From: Gammaproteobacteria bacterium
Lineage (GTDB): Bacteria > Pseudomonadota > Gammaproteobacteria > Steroidobacterales > BM003
Assembly (NCBI GenBank): GCA_026193125.1
Contig: JAPHSC010000034.1
Span: 1 to 8,365 of the forward strand
Length of the DNA: 8,365 nucleotides
Direction of reading: 5' to 3'
Position 1 is the stretch's first letter; each line of letters begins with the position of its first letter. Both the position numbers and the translations under genes were made by a program. Shown piece by piece: positions 5,767-8,365 of this stretch. A model generated the notes under the pieces. It was not told the DNA's origin. It searched no databases and was given only the letters and a program-made list of their open reading frames with translations.

Positions 5767-7284
5767 ATGCGCCCTAGATTGAAAATACTGGACGATGCCC
5801 TGATTGCGCGAATAATTGCCGAAGCCAAGCAAATACTGGCTGAAGTGGGCATGGAAATACGCGGGCCGGGGATGCGCCAGCGATTGCTGGATCATGGCTT
5901 GAAAACCGACGCCAGTGGCGGGCGCATATTGTTCCCCGCGGAGGTCGTGGAAAAGGCGATCGAGACCTGCCCCAAGTCCTTCACGCTTTTCACCCGCGAC
6001 GGGGAGCCACATGCCGAGTTGGGCGGCGACAAGGTGCACTTCGTGCCCGGTTCGAGCGGGCTGAAGATCCTGGATCACCGCAGCGGCGAGTTACGCCTGG
6101 CCAATTCCACCGACTTCGTGGAGTACGTGCGTCTGTGTGATGGCTTGCAGCATATTGCCTACCTGGCTACGGCCTTCTCCACCAACAAGGATATCGAGTC
6201 CCAGGTCTCCGATGCCTGGCGTCTGTACATGTGCCTGACTAATTCGAACAAGCCGGTGGTCTCGGGTTCGTTCACCGAGCATGGCGTGGGCCGGATGGTG
6301 GAAATGATGCAGCTGTTTCGATCTGACCGGGCCGATTTGATCAAGCGACCCATGTCGATGTTCACCATCACCGCTACCGGCAACTTTCGTTACGGCGAGG
6401 ACTCTTGCCAGAATATGATCGATTGCGTGGAGGCGGGCATCCCGGTGGAAATCGTGCCGGTGACGCTGATGGGCCTGATTGCGCCGGTGACCCAGGTTGG
6501 CGCCACGGTCTTTCACACGGTGGACACCCTGTGCGGTATGACCATGACCCAGATATTGAAGCCCGGAGCGCCGGTGGTATTTGGCGGGGCGCCTGCAACC
6601 TTCCACATGAAGGCAGCAAGTTCACCCATGGCCGCCATTGAGGCCCTGCACCTGGATGTGGCCTATGTCGAGGTCGCCAAGTCACTGGGTCTGCCCACCC
6701 AGTCCTACATGGCGCTGAGTGATGGCAAGGTACTGGATGCCCAGGGCGGTGCCGAGACATTTGGCAGCGCCCTGCTGGCTGCGCTGGCGGGTGTGAACTC
6801 GGTGTCCGGTCCGGGCATGCTGGACTTCGTGCTGACCTTCAGCCTGGCCAAGCTGGTGTTCGATGACGAGATGTGCGCCCAGGCCCTGCATTTTGTGCGA
6901 GACACCCAGGTCATGGGCGATTTACCCAGCATCGACCTGGTCAGGGAGGTCATTCGGGAAGATCACCTGATCACGTCCCCGCATACCCTGGAGTACTGGC
7001 CCAGGGAGTTGCACCTGACCAGCCCCGTCATTGACCGTACCAACCGGGAAGCGAATTTCCAGCCCGGGGCCGGCGCTCTGTACGAGCGTGCCTGTGCCGA
7101 GGTAGACCGACGCCTGAGCCAGTACCAACCTATTGCAACCGACCCGGCTGTGGACGCAGAAATGCGTCGTATTATCCTGGCAGGGATGAAGGAGCAGACC
7201 AGTCTGCCGAAACTGCCCGCCGCCGTGGCACCCACCGCCGAGGCCGAAACCGGTCATCGGCGTCGTCGTCGCCGCAAGAGCTAG
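5767..7284 (+). CDS. Second MttB-family methyltransferase, non-pyrrolysine
   Basis: Encodes 505 aa from the ATG at 5767, preceded by a weak AGAGA. It aligns end to end with the upstream MttB protein but is clearly divergent: LKPGAPVVFGGAP (264-276) matches LVRPGAPVMYGAF, LDAQGGAE (323-330) matches VDAQSAYE (D-A-Q-x3-E with the same spacing), and FDDEM (365-369) matches VDAEM. It lacks the basic N-terminal extension of its neighbour but ends in an Ala/Pro-rich linker and a basic tail, HRRRRRRKS. The GGGPFEAMDLP stretch of the first protein is replaced by AYLATAFSTNKDI, so substrate or partner differs. There is no in-frame TAG, hence no pyrrolysine. It may act on another methylated amine, on the product of the first enzyme, or as a partner subunit; the sequence cannot decide. 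Gene order places it in the same operon as the reductase. Confidence 0.93.
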   Translation: MRPRLKILDDALIARIIAEAKQILAEVGMEIRGPGMRQRLLDHGLKTDASGGRILFPAEVVEKAIETCPKSFTLFTRDGEPHAELGGDKVHFVPGSSGLKILDHRSGELRLANSTDFVEYVRLCDGLQHIAYLATAFSTNKDIESQVSDAWRLYMCLTNSNKPVVSGSFTEHGVGRMVEMMQLFRSDRADLIKRPMSMFTITATGNFRYGEDSCQNMIDCVEAGIPVEIVPVTLMGLIAPVTQVGATVFHTVDTLCGMTMTQILKPGAPVVFGGAPATFHMKAASSPMAAIEALHLDVAYVEVAKSLGLPTQSYMALSDGKVLDAQGGAETFGSALLAALAGVNSVSGPGMLDFVLTFSLAKLVFDDEMCAQALHFVRDTQVMGDLPSIDLVREVIREDHLITSPHTLEYWPRELHLTSPVIDRTNREANFQPGAGALYERACAEVDRRLSQYQPIATDPAVDAEMRRIILAGMKEQTSLPKLPAAVAPTAEAETGHRRRRRRKS

Positions 7285-7336
7285 CTACGGGTACCACTCT
7301 GGGCCAAGAGCGTCGAGTCGCGATAGCGGGCGTCGC

Positions 7337-7343
7337 AAGGGAG
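7337..7343 (+). promoter_or_regulatory. Shine-Dalgarno of the DUF819 gene
   Basis: AAGGGAG lies 7 nt before the ATG at 7351. It is the strongest ribosome binding site in the window and supports this start over any internal ATG. Confidence 0.75.
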
Positions 7344-7350
7344 TATCACT

Positions 7351-8365
7351 ATGCAATCACCGTTGATCACGAACGATGCGATAGTCTTTGGGCTGCTTGT
7401 CTCTATTCTCGGTGTGATTTTCTACACTCGCAGTCTGGGTGGTCGCTGGACCCGGTTTTACACCTTCGTACCGGTGATCCTGCTTTGTTACTTGCTACCC
7501 TCGCTGATGAACAGTTTCGGTCTGATTTCCAGTAGCGAGTCAAATCTCTGGCCGATCGCGAAAGACTATTTCCTGCCGGCCTGCCTGGTGCTGATGACGC
7601 TGAGTATCGATCTCAAGGCCATACTCGGTCTTGGTTCCAAGGCGCTGGTCATGTTCTTCACCGCAACCGTCGGTATTGTGCTGGGCGGGCCGTTCGCAAT
7701 CCTCGTCGTTTCCCTGTTCAGTCCCGAAACCGTGGGAGGCGAGGGCATCAATGCCGTATGGCGGGGTTTCGCCACACTCGCAGGCAGCTGGATAGGCGGC
7801 GGTGCCAACCAAACCGCGATGCTGGAAGTCTACGGCTACAATCCCGATCGATATGCCGCGATGGTGGCCATCGATATTGTTGTCGCCAATCTGTGGATGA
7901 TTTTTTTGCTCTACGGTGCCGGCAACCCCGAACCCATTGATAAGTGGCTCAAGGCAGATACCTCTGCGATCGACAAGTTGAAAGACACGATGGCGCGCTA
8001 TACGGCCGAGACTGAGAGGACGAGCAGCCTGGTCGATTTCATGATGATTACCGCCGTCGCCTTTGGCTCGGTCGGCATATCCCACCTGGTTGCCGGTATC
8101 GCATCGTCTCTGGCGGCGGATGTCGAGGTATTGAAAAACTCTATCCTGGCCAGCGAGTTCTTCTGGGTCGTAGTGACTGCGACCACCATTGGCATGGCGC
8201 TCAGTTTCACCAAATTCAGAGATCTCGAGGGCGGCGGGGCGTCGAAAATTGGCAGTGTTTTTATTTTTCTGCTGGTAGCGATCATTGGTACCAGGATGGA
8301 TGTATTTCAGCTCGCAGATGCACCGCTGCTTTTTCTGGTAGGCATTATCTGGATGTTGTTCCACG
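7351..8365 (+). CDS. DUF819 family membrane protein (permease-like), 3' end beyond window
   Basis: The frame runs open from ATG 7351 to the right edge, giving 338 codons of a family usually near 400 aa, so the last part is missing. It is strongly hydrophobic with about ten predicted membrane segments, roughly at residues 9-26, 38-56, 72-90, 98-124, 136-156, 168-190, 229-254, 267-287, 300-315 and 322-338. A charged cytoplasmic or periplasmic loop (about 192-227) splits the two halves. Family marks are YFLPACLVLMTLSIDLKAIL (73-92) and GSWIGGGANQTAM (145-157), corresponding to the conserved Gly-rich GGxxN segment of DUF819 (YjcL-like) proteins. Transported substrate is not established for the family as far as I know. 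It starts 66 bp after the second MttB gene on the same strand with its own good Shine-Dalgarno, so it may import a methylated amine or related compound, or be only a neighbour. The antisense frames here are shadows. Confidence 0.9.
   Translation, partial: MQSPLITNDAIVFGLLVSILGVIFYTRSLGGRWTRFYTFVPVILLCYLLPSLMNSFGLISSSESNLWPIAKDYFLPACLVLMTLSIDLKAILGLGSKALVMFFTATVGIVLGGPFAILVVSLFSPETVGGEGINAVWRGFATLAGSWIGGGANQTAMLEVYGYNPDRYAAMVAIDIVVANLWMIFLLYGAGNPEPIDKWLKADTSAIDKLKDTMARYTAETERTSSLVDFMMITAVAFGSVGISHLVAGIASSLAADVEVLKNSILASEFFWVVVTATTIGMALSFTKFRDLEGGGASKIGSVFIFLLVAIIGTRMDVFQLADAPLLFLVGIIWMLFH

Noticed and set aside
5338..6078. Minus-strand open frame of 246 codons spanning the junction of the two MttB genes
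   Set aside because: It is antisense to two strongly supported genes, has no family resemblance, and is explained by high GC reducing stop codons.
4191..7284. Possible pyrrolysine (amber) codon in the MttB genes
   Set aside because: Both frames are full length without any internal TAG; the TAG at 7282-7284 ends the second gene after a basic tail, at the expected family length.
7285..7350. Terminator between the second MttB gene and DUF819
   Set aside because: No stem followed by a T-run is visible in these 66 bases.
7540..8364. Long minus-strand open frame of 274 codons at the right end
   Set aside because: It lies antisense to the DUF819 gene, has a His/Gln/Asp-rich, low-hydrophobicity composition with no recognisable domain, and the plus strand encodes a clear membrane protein with a good Shine-Dalgarno.

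Overview
The window looks like a chromosomal segment of an aerobic, GC-rich proteobacterium, most likely an uncultured marine or soil gammaproteobacterium. That placement is an inference. It rests on the mix of non-pyrrolysine MttB-family methyltransferases, a MetF-type reductase, a DUF819 permease and a small exported protein that resembles gammaproteobacterial hypothetical proteins I recall. There is no rRNA, tRNA, CRISPR array, insertion sequence or phage gene.

Layout, left to right. (1) Positions 1-260 (+) hold the C-terminal end of an M20-family metallopeptidase or amidohydrolase. (2) A convergent minus-strand gene (282-1997) encodes a large class V aminotransferase / cysteine-desulfurase-like PLP enzyme. 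(3) A divergent spacer of about 300 bp precedes a plus-strand gene (2298-2870) for a small secreted protein of unknown function with a TonB-box-like segment just after its signal peptide. (4) A 445 bp non-coding stretch (2871-3315) carries several inverted repeats. It ends at a good ribosome binding site for the next gene. (5) A tight plus-strand cluster follows: a MetF-like methylenetetrahydrofolate reductase (3316-4173), a first MttB-family methyltransferase (4191-5711, 17 bp gap) and a second, divergent MttB-family methyltransferase (5767-7284, 55 bp gap). After 66 bp comes a DUF819 membrane protein (7351 to beyond the right edge) with its own strong Shine-Dalgarno.

How the genes may work together. 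MttB-superfamily proteins without pyrrolysine (for example MtgB, MtpB and MtcB) demethylate quaternary amines such as glycine betaine, proline betaine or carnitine, passing the methyl to a corrinoid protein and then to tetrahydrofolate. A MetF-type enzyme interconverts methyl- and methylene-tetrahydrofolate. The cluster therefore reads as a candidate methylated-amine demethylation / one-carbon oxidation module, with DUF819 as a possible linked transporter. No corrinoid protein or corrinoid:THF methyltransferase gene is visible. The methyl acceptor and the substrate are unknown, and this is the most interesting open point in the window.
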